From assembly GCF_035825295.1 (NCBI RefSeq), contig NZ_JAYMGI010000002.1, positions 6,315,501 to 6,379,500 of the forward strand: 64,000 bases of DNA, read 5' to 3'. Each line of letters opens with the position of its first letter. Positions within the stretch are counted from its first letter, which is position 1. Below are positions 7,359 through 15,494 of the stretch, in pieces. Under the pieces are notes generated by a model that saw only the letters and a program-made list of their open reading frames with translations, made no database searches and was not told the DNA's origin. The position numbers were made by a program, and so were the translations under genes. The stretch is from Actinacidiphila sp. DG2A-62. GTDB lineage: Bacteria > Actinomycetota > Actinomycetes > Streptomycetales > Streptomycetaceae.

Positions 7359-9413
7359 GTGAGCGACACCACCGATCTGATGGGCGTGCGCGCAGACAAC
7401 TCTGTCGCCTCGTCCGACGCCGCCGCTCCTGCCTCCGGTGCCGCCCCGGCCAGTCCCACGCGGCGGCGCCGGACCGGTACCGGTCTGGACGGCATGGTCC
7501 TGGCCGAACTCCAGCAGCTGGCCTCCGGCCTCGGCATCAAGGGCACCGCGCGGATGCGCAAGAGCCAGCTGATCGAGACCATCAAGGAGCGCCAGGCCGG
7601 CGGCGGGGCGACCGCCCCGCAGGCCGAGGCCGCGCCGGCGGCGGAGAAGCCGAAGCGCAGGGCCACCTCCCGGGCCCGTCTGGAGCAGGCGGGCGAGGTC
7701 GAGACGGCGCAGGGCGCCGAGGCCCAGCAGATCGAGATCCCCGGCCAGCCGGCCGGTGAGAAGGCCAAGACCGCGGCGAGGGCCGAGCAGTCCGACCGCG
7801 GCGACCGCGCCGGGCAGGCCGCCCAGGCCGCCGCCGACACCGCCGAGGGCCGCCAGGGCGGCGCGGCGGACGCGGACCGTGCCGACCGCGGCGACAAGGG
7901 CGGTGACCGCGCCGACAAGGGCGAGAAGGCCGACAAGGGCGAGCGCGGCGACCGCGGCGACAAGGGCGGCGACGCCAAGCAGGGCCAGGGCGGCGACGAC
8001 CGCCAGGACCGCCAGCGCGGCCAGCGCGGCGACCGCCGCGAGCGGCAGCGCGACCGCCAGCGCAACCGCGGCGAGGACGGCGGCGACGGCAACCGCCAGC
8101 AGCGCCAGGGCGGCGGCCAGAACCAGGGCCAGGGCCAGCAGGGCGGCGGCCAGCAGGACGACGACGAGTTCGGCGAGGGTCGCGGCCGGCGCCGGGGCCG
8201 CTACCGCGACCGCAGGGGCCGCGGCCGGGGCCGTGACGACTTCGCCGGCGGCGGCGAGCCGCAGGTGGCCGACGACGACGTGCTGATCCCGGTCGCCGGC
8301 ATCCTCGACATCCTCGACAACTACGCGTTCATCCGGACCTCCGGCTACCTGCCGGGCCCGAACGACGTGTACGTCTCGCTCGCCCAGGTCCGTAAGAACG
8401 GCCTGCGCAAGGGCGACCACGTCACCGGCGCGGTGCGGCAGCCCAAGGACGGCGAGCGGCGCGAGAAGTTCAACGCGCTGGTCCGGCTGGACTCCGCCAA
8501 CGGGATGGGCGCCGACTCCGGCCGCGGCCGTCCGGAGTTCAACAAGCTCACCCCGCTCTACCCGCAGGACCGGCTCCGGCTGGAGTCCGACCCGGGTGTG
8601 CTGACCACGCGGATCATCGACCTGGTGTCGCCGATCGGCAAGGGCCAGCGCGGCCTGATCGTGGCCCCGCCGAAGACCGGCAAGACCATGATCATGCAGG
8701 CGATCGCCAACGCGATCACCACCAACAACCCCGAGTGCCACCTGATGGTCGTCCTGGTCGACGAGCGTCCGGAAGAGGTCACCGACATGCAGCGGTCGGT
8801 CAAGGGCGAGGTCATCTCCTCGACCTTCGACCGCCCGGCCGAGGACCACACCACGGTCGCCGAGCTGGCCATCGAGCGCGCCAAGCGGCTGGTGGAGCTG
8901 GGCCACGACGTGGTCGTGCTGCTGGACTCCATCACCCGCCTGGGCCGCGCCTACAACCTGGCGGCGCCGGCCTCCGGCCGCATCCTGTCCGGCGGTGTCG
9001 ACTCCACCGCGCTCTACCCGCCGAAGCGGTTCTTCGGCGCGGCGCGCAACATCGAGGACGGCGGCTCGCTGACCATCCTGGCCACCGCGCTGGTCGAGAC
9101 CGGCTCGCGGATGGACGAGGTGATCTTCGAGGAGTTCAAGGGCACCGGCAACATGGAGCTCAAGCTCGACCGCAAGCTCGCCGACAAGCGCATCTTCCCC
9201 GCGGTGGACGTCGACGCGTCCGGCACCCGCAAGGAGGAGATCCTGCTCGGCGGCGAGGAGCTGGGCATCGTCTGGAAGCTGCGCCGGGTGCTGCACGCGC
9301 TGGACCAGCAGCAGGCGATCGAGCTGCTGCTGGACAAGATGAAGCAGACCAAGTCCAACGCGGAGTTCCTGCTGCAGATCGCCAAGACCACGCCTGGCCA
9401 GAACAACGACTGA
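7359..9413 (+). CDS. rho: Transcription termination factor Rho
   Basis: Rho is a hexameric RNA-dependent ATPase that ends transcription at non-intrinsic sites. The 684-residue product is much longer than the E. coli protein (419). After the N-terminal Rho-N segment (about 40-80, LAELQQLASGLGIKG) there is an insert of about 200 residues rich in Arg, Asp, Gly and Gln (about 130-300), typical of actinobacterial Rho. Then come the RNA-binding domain (VAGILDILDNYAFIRTSGY), Walker A (APPKTGKT), Walker B region (VVVLLDSITRLGRAYN) and the C-terminal ring. GTG 7359 with GGGAAGGA seven bases upstream fits the conserved start. Confidence 0.95.
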   Translation: MSDTTDLMGVRADNSVASSDAAAPASGAAPASPTRRRRTGTGLDGMVLAELQQLASGLGIKGTARMRKSQLIETIKERQAGGGATAPQAEAAPAAEKPKRRATSRARLEQAGEVETAQGAEAQQIEIPGQPAGEKAKTAARAEQSDRGDRAGQAAQAAADTAEGRQGGAADADRADRGDKGGDRADKGEKADKGERGDRGDKGGDAKQGQGGDDRQDRQRGQRGDRRERQRDRQRNRGEDGGDGNRQQRQGGGQNQGQGQQGGGQQDDDEFGEGRGRRRGRYRDRRGRGRGRDDFAGGGEPQVADDDVLIPVAGILDILDNYAFIRTSGYLPGPNDVYVSLAQVRKNGLRKGDHVTGAVRQPKDGERREKFNALVRLDSANGMGADSGRGRPEFNKLTPLYPQDRLRLESDPGVLTTRIIDLVSPIGKGQRGLIVAPPKTGKTMIMQAIANAITTNNPECHLMVVLVDERPEEVTDMQRSVKGEVISSTFDRPAEDHTTVAELAIERAKRLVELGHDVVVLLDSITRLGRAYNLAAPASGRILSGGVDSTALYPPKRFFGAARNIEDGGSLTILATALVETGSRMDEVIFEEFKGTGNMELKLDRKLADKRIFPAVDVDASGTRKEEILLGGEELGIVWKLRRVLHALDQQQAIELLLDKMKQTKSNAEFLLQIAKTTPGQNND

Positions 9414-9556
9414 CGGCAGCGCCGGCGGCGGCACCGACGCCGCCGGCCGCCCCGTCGGCACGAGCTGACGACGTGGGCTGACGACGTGGGCTGATGGCAC
9501 GAACTGACGACCCGTCAGGAAGCGTCGTGTCGCGGCCCGTTCGCCGGACGTTCACC

Positions 9557-9582
9557 CGCCCCCCGGTTCCCGCCGGGGGGCG
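9557..9582. terminator. Hairpin after rho, overlapping the protease-1 promoter
   Basis: A perfect 10-bp stem (CGCCCCCCGG / CCGGGGGGCG) has a six-base loop. It lies about 145 bp after rho and directly upstream of the first protease promoter; its 3' arm covers the place where a -35 would be. No T-run follows. A closely similar hairpin lies at 11494-11525 in the same position before the second protease. Confidence 0.6.
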
Positions 9583-9667
9583 CATTCATGTCCGCGCCGT
9601 ACGCTGCGGCGGCCGCAGGCAGGGGGACCTCCTGTGCGCACGTGTTCGTCCACGACAGGAGATCTGT
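9577..9667 (+). promoter_or_regulatory. Promoter and 5' leader of first protease (conserved cassette)
   Basis: A -10-like TACGCT (9600-9605) is followed six bases later by GCCGCAGG (9612), the predicted 5' end. The leader contains GGGGGACCTCCTG and ends in the ribosome binding site AGGAG (9657-9661). CTCCTGT at 9629-9635 is exactly complementary to ACAGGAG at 9655-9661, so it could mask the ribosome binding site. The alternative is pairing of CCTG with the upstream GCAGG. The same arrangement recurs before the second protease. Confidence 0.5.
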
Positions 9668-11470
9668 GTGATCCGCTTCACCGGGGGGTGGCCGCGGCAT
9701 GCCCGCGTGACCGCTCCGCTCGCGGCGCTGGCCATGGGCGCCGCGAGCCTGATCCTCGGCGTGCCCGCGCATGCCGACACCGCCCACGCCGACACCGCCC
9801 ACGCCGGCGCCGCGCACGCCGACACCGCGCGGGCCGGCGCCGTCCGCGCCGCGACCACCGCGCGAGCCGGCGCCTCCGAGGGCGACGCCGCGCTGCGCGC
9901 CCGCGTCCAGCAGGCCGCGCGGCAGCTGACCGCCCCGCGCGGCGGCCACGCCGCGCCGCAGATCATCGGCGGCAGCACCACCAACATCGACAACGCGCCG
10001 TGGATGGTCCAGCTCTGGTACTTCAACGCGGACGGCACCGCGATCTTCTGCGGGGGCACGCTGGTCGCGCAGAACAAGGTGCTGACCGCCGGCCACTGCG
10101 TCGACGGCCTCGACTGGGCGGACAACGGCGTGGTGGTCGCCGACACCGGCGTCCTCGGCGGCACCGACGTCAGCCCGGTCGCCCTGGTCCGCTCGCAGTG
10201 GCTGCACCCGTCCTATGACGGCGCGGCGTACGACAACGACATCGCGCTGCTCACGCTGGACACGCCGCTGAACCTCAAGACGCTGCCGCTGGCCACGCCG
10301 AACGACGCCGCGCTCTACGCGCCCGGCACCCAGGCGACGGTGTACGGCTGGGGTGTCACCGACTCCGGGGTGGACAGCCAGAACCTCGCCGAGACGCTCC
10401 AGCACCTGACGCTGCCGGTCAACTCCGACACCGCGTGCGCCGACGAACTCGACGCCGCGGTCGGCGGCGACGCCTATGTCGCCGGCCACATGATCTGCGG
10501 CGGCGAGGGCGGCACCGGCGACGACGCGACGGGGAAGACGACCTGCTCGGGCGACTCCGGCGGTCCGCTGGTGGCCGGCGGCAAGATCGTCGGCGTGGTC
10601 TCCTGGGGCGTCGCGAACGACACCCAGGACTGCAACGTGCCGGGCACGTACGACGTGTTCACCAAGGTGTCCGGCTACGGCGGCGCGGTCCAGCCGCGCC
10701 TCTTCGACACCGACATCTCCCGCGACGGCAAGGCCGACATCGTCGCCAAGACGTCCGCGGGCGCTTCCTACGCCTACGCCTCCACCGGCACCGGCGTGCG
10801 GTCCAGGGCCAACGCCCCGATCTCGTTCGCCAATTACGACACCGTGGTCCAGGCCGACCTGGAACGCGACGGCTACCAGGACTACATCCTGCGCGCCACC
10901 TCGTCCGGCAACGTCTTCATGGGACACCGCACGGCCGACCGCGCCTCGTACTCCTACAGCCAGATCGGCTCCGGCTGGAAGACCGTCAAGGCGATCGTGG
11001 TGCCCGGCGACATGACCGGCGACGGCATCCCCGACCTGCTCACCGAGGACTCCGCGGGCCGGGTGTGGGTGTACCCGGGCAAGGGGAACGGGCTGTTCAC
11101 CACCGCGGTGCTGACCAACGCCTCCTGGAGCCGGTACAACCTGGTCGTCGGCCACGGCGACTACACCGGCGACGGCATCGCGGACGTGCTCGGCCGCGAC
11201 ACCGCGAGCGGCGCGCTGTACGTGCTGCCGGGCACCGGGACCACCGCGGCGCCGTTCGGCCCGGCGGTGCAGGTCGGCAGCGGCTTCAACGGCTTCGACA
11301 AGCTGGTGGCCGTGGGGGACTTCACCGGCGACGGCCACGCGGACCTGCTGGCGCGGGTGCCCTCGGGGACGCTGTTCCTGTTCAAGGGACAGGGGGTGGC
11401 CGGCCCGGCCGCGTTCGCCCCGTGGCAGAAGATCAGCGGCGGCTGGAACATGTACAGTCTGCTCGGCTGA
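9668..11470 (+). CDS. Secreted S1-family serine protease with FG-GAP/VCBS repeats (paralogue 1)
   Basis: This 600-residue protein has a signal peptide (cut near AHA, residue 36), an Ala/His/Thr-rich propeptide with repeated AHADTA words, and a chymotrypsin-fold domain starting IIGG (99-102). The catalytic triad is H143 (LTAGHC), D191 (DNDIALL) and S297 (GDSGGPL). Residues about 345-600 form five calcium-binding repeats of D-x-x-x-D-G-x-x-D type (for example DMTGDGIPD), as in FG-GAP propellers. The residue at chymotrypsin position 189 is Thr (T291), not the Asp of true trypsins. GTG 9668 has AGGAG six bases upstream. A paralogue follows in tandem. Confidence 0.88.
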   Translation: MIRFTGGWPRHARVTAPLAALAMGAASLILGVPAHADTAHADTAHAGAAHADTARAGAVRAATTARAGASEGDAALRARVQQAARQLTAPRGGHAAPQIIGGSTTNIDNAPWMVQLWYFNADGTAIFCGGTLVAQNKVLTAGHCVDGLDWADNGVVVADTGVLGGTDVSPVALVRSQWLHPSYDGAAYDNDIALLTLDTPLNLKTLPLATPNDAALYAPGTQATVYGWGVTDSGVDSQNLAETLQHLTLPVNSDTACADELDAAVGGDAYVAGHMICGGEGGTGDDATGKTTCSGDSGGPLVAGGKIVGVVSWGVANDTQDCNVPGTYDVFTKVSGYGGAVQPRLFDTDISRDGKADIVAKTSAGASYAYASTGTGVRSRANAPISFANYDTVVQADLERDGYQDYILRATSSGNVFMGHRTADRASYSYSQIGSGWKTVKAIVVPGDMTGDGIPDLLTEDSAGRVWVYPGKGNGLFTTAVLTNASWSRYNLVVGHGDYTGDGIADVLGRDTASGALYVLPGTGTTAAPFGPAVQVGSGFNGFDKLVAVGDFTGDGHADLLARVPSGTLFLFKGQGVAGPAAFAPWQKISGGWNMYSLLG

Positions 11471-11493
11471 CACCCTGGGTTTACCGTAACTTT

Positions 11494-11525
11494 GCCCGCC
11501 CTCCGGTCCTCGCCGGAGGGCGGGC
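11494..11525. terminator. Hairpin after protease 1, overlapping the protease-2 promoter
   Basis: A perfect 13-bp stem (GCCCGCCCTCCGG / CCGGAGGGCGGGC) has a six-base loop, 23 bp after the first protease stop. It matches the hairpin at 9557-9582 in sequence and in distance to the next -10. Confidence 0.7.
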
Positions 11526-11652
11526 TCATATGTATGTCATAGGATCTGGCAGCCGCAGGTTGGGGGGACCTCCTGCGGCTTCGATCCCGTGCCCCCGCCG
11601 CGCCCTTCGAGCGCGGCCGTCCTGGCACATCTTCTGACTCTCAGGAGTTCGC
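11517..11652 (+). promoter_or_regulatory. Promoter and 5' leader of second protease (conserved cassette)
   Basis: A -10-like TAGGAT (11540-11545) is followed after six bases by GCCGCAGG (11552). GCCGCAGG pairs perfectly with CCTGCGGC (11572-11579) around a TTGGGGGGACCT loop. CTCCTG (11570-11575) is also complementary to CAGGAG (11642-11647) at the ribosome binding site. From the hairpin arm to the -10 the spacing equals that of the first cassette (29 bases). The leader is longer here, 101 nt against 56 nt. Confidence 0.5.
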
Positions 11653-13416
11653 GTGCAACTTGCGCACCACATAGGGGGGAAGCGGCGACTGCCGCTGGTA
11701 CGGCGGCTGTTGACCGCCTCGGTGGCCGCGGCCGCGCTCACCGCGACCGGCCTGACGGCCACCGCGCACGCCGACAGCGGCGGCGCCAAGCCGGTGCTGC
11801 TGCCCCCGAAGGGGGCCCACCTCACCGGCACCACCCAGCCCGCGACCACGTCGGGCAGCACCGCCAAGCCGCAGATCATCGGCGGCACCGACACCGCCTT
11901 CAGCGCCGCGCCGTGGATGGTGCAGCTGCTGTTCGAGTGGGACAACGACGGCAACTTCTACTTCACCTGCGGCGGCACCCTGGTGGCGCCCAACAAGGTG
12001 CTCACCGCCGCGCACTGCGTGGAGGACGAGAACGGCGCCGCGCTGGACTGGGTGAACCACGGCCTGGTCCTCGGCGGCACCGCCAAGCTCGTCGGCGGCG
12101 GGGGCAGCGACCCCGAGGGCACCGTCGCCACCGTCAAGCGGGTCTGGCACTACTCCTCGTTCAGCCCCGCCACGCTCGACAACGACGTGGCCCTGCTGAC
12201 GCTCGACCAGCCGCTGCCGTACAAGACGCTGCCGACCGCCAAGAGCACGGACGCGTCGCAGTACACCGCCGGCACCCAGGCCACCGTCTACGGCTGGGGC
12301 GTCACCGACTCCGCCGCCGGCAGCCCCAACCTGGCCCCCACGCTGCGGCACCTGGCCGAGCCGGTGAACTCCGACGCGACCTGCTCCAGCGCGCTGGACG
12401 CGGCGGTCGGCCCCGGCGTCTTCAAGCCCGGGCACATGATGTGCGCGGGCGTGCCCGCCACCGGTGACGACACCACGAACAAGACCACCTGCTCCGGCGA
12501 CTCCGGCGGCCCGCTGGTGGCCGGCGGCAAGGTCATCGGCGTGGTCTCCTGGGGCGTCGCCGACGACAGCCACGACTGCGGCGTGGCCGGCACGTACGAC
12601 GTGTTCACCCACCTGTCGACCTACGGCGCGGCCGTCCAGCCGCACGTGGACGACAACGACCACTCGCGCGACGGACGCGCCGACCTCGCGGTGCGCACCA
12701 CCGCCGGCGGCTCCTACGTCCACATCTCCAACGGCACGGCGTTCCCGACCCGGGTGACCTCGCCGGTCTCCTTCAAGGCCGACAACCTCGTCGTCCCGGC
12801 GGACCTGAACCGCGACGGCTACCAGGACTACCTGGTGCGCAACAGCTCCACCGGCGCGATCTACTCGGTGCGCCGCAGCGCCACCAGCGCGACGTACAAG
12901 GGCACCTACCTCTACGGGGGCTGGGGCTCGGTCAAGGCGATCGTGGTGCCCGGCGACCTGACCTCCGACGGCATCCCCGACATGGTCGCGGAGAGCCCCG
13001 ACGGGCGCGTCTCGGTCTACCCGGGCAAGGGCAACGGCACCTTCGGCGCCCCGACCCAGTTCGCCTCCGGCTGGTGGCAGTACAACCAGGTGCTGGGGCA
13101 CGGCGACTTCTCCAACGACGGGATCGCCGACGTCATCACCCGGGACGCGGCCACCGGCGACCTGTACCTGAACACCGGCACCGGCAAGGCGTCGGCGCCG
13201 CTGGCCCCGCGGGTGCTGCTGCAGAAGAACTGGGGCGGCTGGAACAAGCTGGTCGCGGCCGGCGACATCACCGGCGACGGCCGCGCGGACCTGGCGGCCC
13301 GCACCCCGTCCGGGACGCTGTACATCTTCCCGGGCAACGGCCAGGTCGCCTCCGGCGGCTTCGGCCACTCGCTGCTGGTCGGCACCGGCTGGCAGCAGTA
13401 CGACATGATCGACTGA
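11653..13416 (+). CDS. Secreted S1-family serine protease with FG-GAP/VCBS repeats (paralogue 2)
   Basis: A 587-residue paralogue of the upstream protease with the same architecture: signal peptide ending AHA (about residue 40), short propeptide, IIGG at 75-78, triad H121 (LTAAHC), D178 (DNDVALL) and S284 (GDSGGPL), then five D-x-x-x-D-G repeats (for example DLTSDGIPD, DITGDGRAD). Position 189 is again Thr (T278), so trypsin-like Arg/Lys preference is not expected. It differs mainly in the propeptide and in a longer loop with GGGGSDPEG. GTG 11653 has AGGAG five bases upstream. The pair looks like a tandem duplication that included promoter and leader. Confidence 0.88.
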   Translation: MQLAHHIGGKRRLPLVRRLLTASVAAAALTATGLTATAHADSGGAKPVLLPPKGAHLTGTTQPATTSGSTAKPQIIGGTDTAFSAAPWMVQLLFEWDNDGNFYFTCGGTLVAPNKVLTAAHCVEDENGAALDWVNHGLVLGGTAKLVGGGGSDPEGTVATVKRVWHYSSFSPATLDNDVALLTLDQPLPYKTLPTAKSTDASQYTAGTQATVYGWGVTDSAAGSPNLAPTLRHLAEPVNSDATCSSALDAAVGPGVFKPGHMMCAGVPATGDDTTNKTTCSGDSGGPLVAGGKVIGVVSWGVADDSHDCGVAGTYDVFTHLSTYGAAVQPHVDDNDHSRDGRADLAVRTTAGGSYVHISNGTAFPTRVTSPVSFKADNLVVPADLNRDGYQDYLVRNSSTGAIYSVRRSATSATYKGTYLYGGWGSVKAIVVPGDLTSDGIPDMVAESPDGRVSVYPGKGNGTFGAPTQFASGWWQYNQVLGHGDFSNDGIADVITRDAATGDLYLNTGTGKASAPLAPRVLLQKNWGGWNKLVAAGDITGDGRADLAARTPSGTLYIFPGNGQVASGGFGHSLLVGTGWQQYDMID

Positions 13417-13435
13417 CCGTCGCGGTCGGATCACC

Positions 13436-13461
13436 GGTGCGCCGGCCGCGGCCGGCGCACC
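13436..13461 (+). terminator. Hairpin after protease 2
   Basis: A perfect 12-bp stem GGTGCGCCGGCC / GGCCGGCGCACC has a 2-base centre, 20 bp after the stop codon. No T-run follows, as is common for streptomycete terminators. Confidence 0.6.
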
Positions 13462-13524
13462 CCGGTGGTCACCGTACGTGAGCGACAGGCACGGCAGGTG
13501 ACGTCCGGGGAAACGTTCCGCGCG

Positions 13525-13560
13525 CGCCCGCATATCCCCTGAGCTGGGGGTATGCGGGCG
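13525..13560. terminator. Strong 15-bp hairpin between protease 2 and the LCP gene
   Basis: The arms CGCCCGCATATCCCC and GGGGGTATGCGGGCG pair over 15 bp (one G-T pair) with a TGAGCT loop. It is the second hairpin behind the protease and isolates the LCP gene. Confidence 0.7.
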
Positions 13561-13703
13561 TTCGTGTGCTCCGGCAGGCCCGCGACGGGGCCGGGCCGGA
13601 TCCTCCCCGGATGCCGGATGCCCCGGTCATGGCGCACGATGGAATGTCCGACGCGGCGGGCCGCCCGCGGCGCCGGACGGATCGGACCGCCGGAGGTGGC
13701 GCC

Positions 13704-14855
13704 ATGCTGGACCAACAGCTCCCGCCGGCCGGCTCCAGCCCCAGCGGGGCCGGGGACGGCCGCCGGCGGCGCCGTCGCGGCCTGCGCATCGCCGCGTGGA
13801 CCGCCGCGGGCGTGGTGCTGGCCGGCGCGGCGGGGGCGGGCTACCTCTACCACCGGCTGAACGCCAACATCAACAGCGTCGACATCGACGGCGCGCTCGG
13901 CGGCCACCGCCCGGCCCCGCTCGGCAACGGCGCCATGGACATCCTGGTGCTCGGCTCCGACTCGCGCTCCGGCGCCAACCGCGCCTACGGCCACGACAAC
14001 GGCACCGCGCGCTCCGACACCGCGATGATCGTGCACCTGGACAAGGGCCACCGCAGGGCGAGCGTGGTGAGCATCCCGCGCGACACCCTCGTCGACCGGC
14101 CGGCCTGCCGCACCGCCAAGGGGCGCGCGGCGCCGGCCGCGCACGCGGTGATGTTCAACTCCGCCTACGAGACCGGCGGGCCCGCGTGCGCGGTCAAGAC
14201 CGTCGAGCAGCTCACCGACCTGCGCATGGACCACTACATCGAGGTCGACTTCACCGGCTTCAAGCACCTCGTGGACGCCCTCGGCGGGGTCCCGCTGACC
14301 ACCACGCGGTCCATCCACGACACCAAGAGCCACCTGACCCTCGCGGCCGGCCGGCACACCCTGGACGGCGAGCAGGCGCTCGGCCTGGTGCGCACCCGGC
14401 ACGGCGTCGCCGACGGCAGCGACCTGGGCCGCATCCAGCTGCAGCAGGCGTTCATGCGGGCGCTGCTCGACCGGATCGCCGGCATCGGGCTGTTCACCAG
14501 CCCCACCGAGCTGGTCTCGGTCGCCGACACCGCGACCAAGGCCGTCACCACCGACACCGGCCTCGGCTCGGTGAACAAGCTGATGGGCCTGGCCGACAGC
14601 GTCCGGCACCTGAAGGCGGGAGATGTGCACATGGTGACGCTGCCGGTGCGGTACGCGGTCGCCGACCCCGACCGGGTGCAGCCCATCGACCGGCAGGCCG
14701 CCATGGTGTGGGCGGCGCTGCGCGCCGACAAGCCGATCCCGGCCGCCGCCACCAAGGGCTCGGTCGCGGAGCGCGGCGGCGCGGGCAAGGTCGTCGCCGA
14801 CCAGGGCGCCACCCCGTCCGCCCGCCCGCCCACCGGCTCCGGATCGCGCCGCTGA
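13704..14855 (+). CDS. LytR-CpsA-Psr (LCP) family cell-wall glycopolymer ligase
   Basis: LCP proteins transfer lipid-linked glycopolymers to peptidoglycan outside the membrane. The 383-residue product has a basic cytoplasmic N-terminus (GRRRRRRGLR), one transmembrane helix (about 32-50) and the LCP domain with DILVLGSDSRSG, RSDTAMIVHLD, SIPRDTLV and the arginine-containing LGLVRTRHGVADGSDLGRIQ region. ATG 13704 is chosen because GGAGG lies seven bases upstream; longer in-frame starts lack such a site. It is monocistronic, with strong hairpins before it. The target polymer (teichoic acid, teichulosonic acid or other) cannot be told from sequence. Confidence 0.88.
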   Translation: MLDQQLPPAGSSPSGAGDGRRRRRRGLRIAAWTAAGVVLAGAAGAGYLYHRLNANINSVDIDGALGGHRPAPLGNGAMDILVLGSDSRSGANRAYGHDNGTARSDTAMIVHLDKGHRRASVVSIPRDTLVDRPACRTAKGRAAPAAHAVMFNSAYETGGPACAVKTVEQLTDLRMDHYIEVDFTGFKHLVDALGGVPLTTTRSIHDTKSHLTLAAGRHTLDGEQALGLVRTRHGVADGSDLGRIQLQQAFMRALLDRIAGIGLFTSPTELVSVADTATKAVTTDTGLGSVNKLMGLADSVRHLKAGDVHMVTLPVRYAVADPDRVQPIDRQAAMVWAALRADKPIPAAATKGSVAERGGAGKVVADQGATPSARPPTGSGSRR

Positions 14856-15090
14856 CCTGCGCGGACGCGCGGAGGACGGGGCCGGGAGCGACGGCCGGCC
14901 CCGGGCGGAGCGGCCCCGGGCGCCCGGGGAACGGGGCCGGCGGGCGTGCGCCGGGGGCGGGAATTATCCGCGGCAGCCCCTGGTTTTGGGAGATGCGGCC
15001 AGTGCTGGCAGACTGGTCCGCTGGCCCCGGTTCACGCTCCCGCAAACCCGCGGTTGCGACCCGGCGCCCTCCCGAACCTAGGAGCATCCT

Positions 15091-15315
15091 TTGAAGCGCG
15101 ACATCCACCCCGAGTACGTCGAGACCCAGGTCACCTGCACCTGTGGCGCCTCGTTCACCACCCGTAGCACCGAGACCAGCGGCCAGATCCGCGCGGACGT
15201 GTGCTCCGAGTGCCACCCGTTCTACACGGGCAAGCAGAAGATCCTCGACACCGGCGGCCGCGTGGCCCGCTTCGAGGCCCGCTTCGGCAAGGCCGCCGGG
15301 TCCGCCAAGAAGTAG
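15091..15315 (+). CDS. rpmE: 50S ribosomal protein bL31 (zinc-binding type)
   Basis: A 74-residue protein that bridges the ribosomal subunits. It keeps the four zinc ligands C16, C18, C38 and C41 (TCTCG and CSECHPFYTG), so it is the zinc-containing form that zinc-poor cells replace with a cysteine-free paralogue under Zur control. TTG 15091 is the start, with AGGAG six bases upstream. It is followed by a strong terminator and then prfA. Confidence 0.93.
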   Translation: MKRDIHPEYVETQVTCTCGASFTTRSTETSGQIRADVCSECHPFYTGKQKILDTGGRVARFEARFGKAAGSAKK

Positions 15316-15324
15316 CGACCCGAC

Positions 15325-15367
15325 AGCGCCGGTCCACGGCCGTCCCCAGGGCGGCCGGACCGGCGCT
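15325..15367 (+). terminator. rpmE terminator
   Basis: An 11-bp stem AGCGCCGGTCC / GGACCGGCGCT encloses an inner GGCC-GGCC structure and is followed by TTTGTCG, 10 bp after the rpmE stop. Confidence 0.75.
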
Positions 15368-15494
15368 TTGTCGTCCGCACTCCCTGTCGGCGCTCCCGAC
15401 CGCGCGTCCTCGCGCGCCCCTTCCGTACCAGCGCCCCCGCGCCCCCGTCGCGCCGTCCACCGCGCGCACTCCACTTCGTCCCAGGGAACCCGAG

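Noticed and set aside
9606..9667. c-di-AMP (ydaO) riboswitch before the proteases
   Set aside because: Only the GGGGGACC word is shared; the leaders of 56 and 101 nt lack the remaining conserved elements and length.
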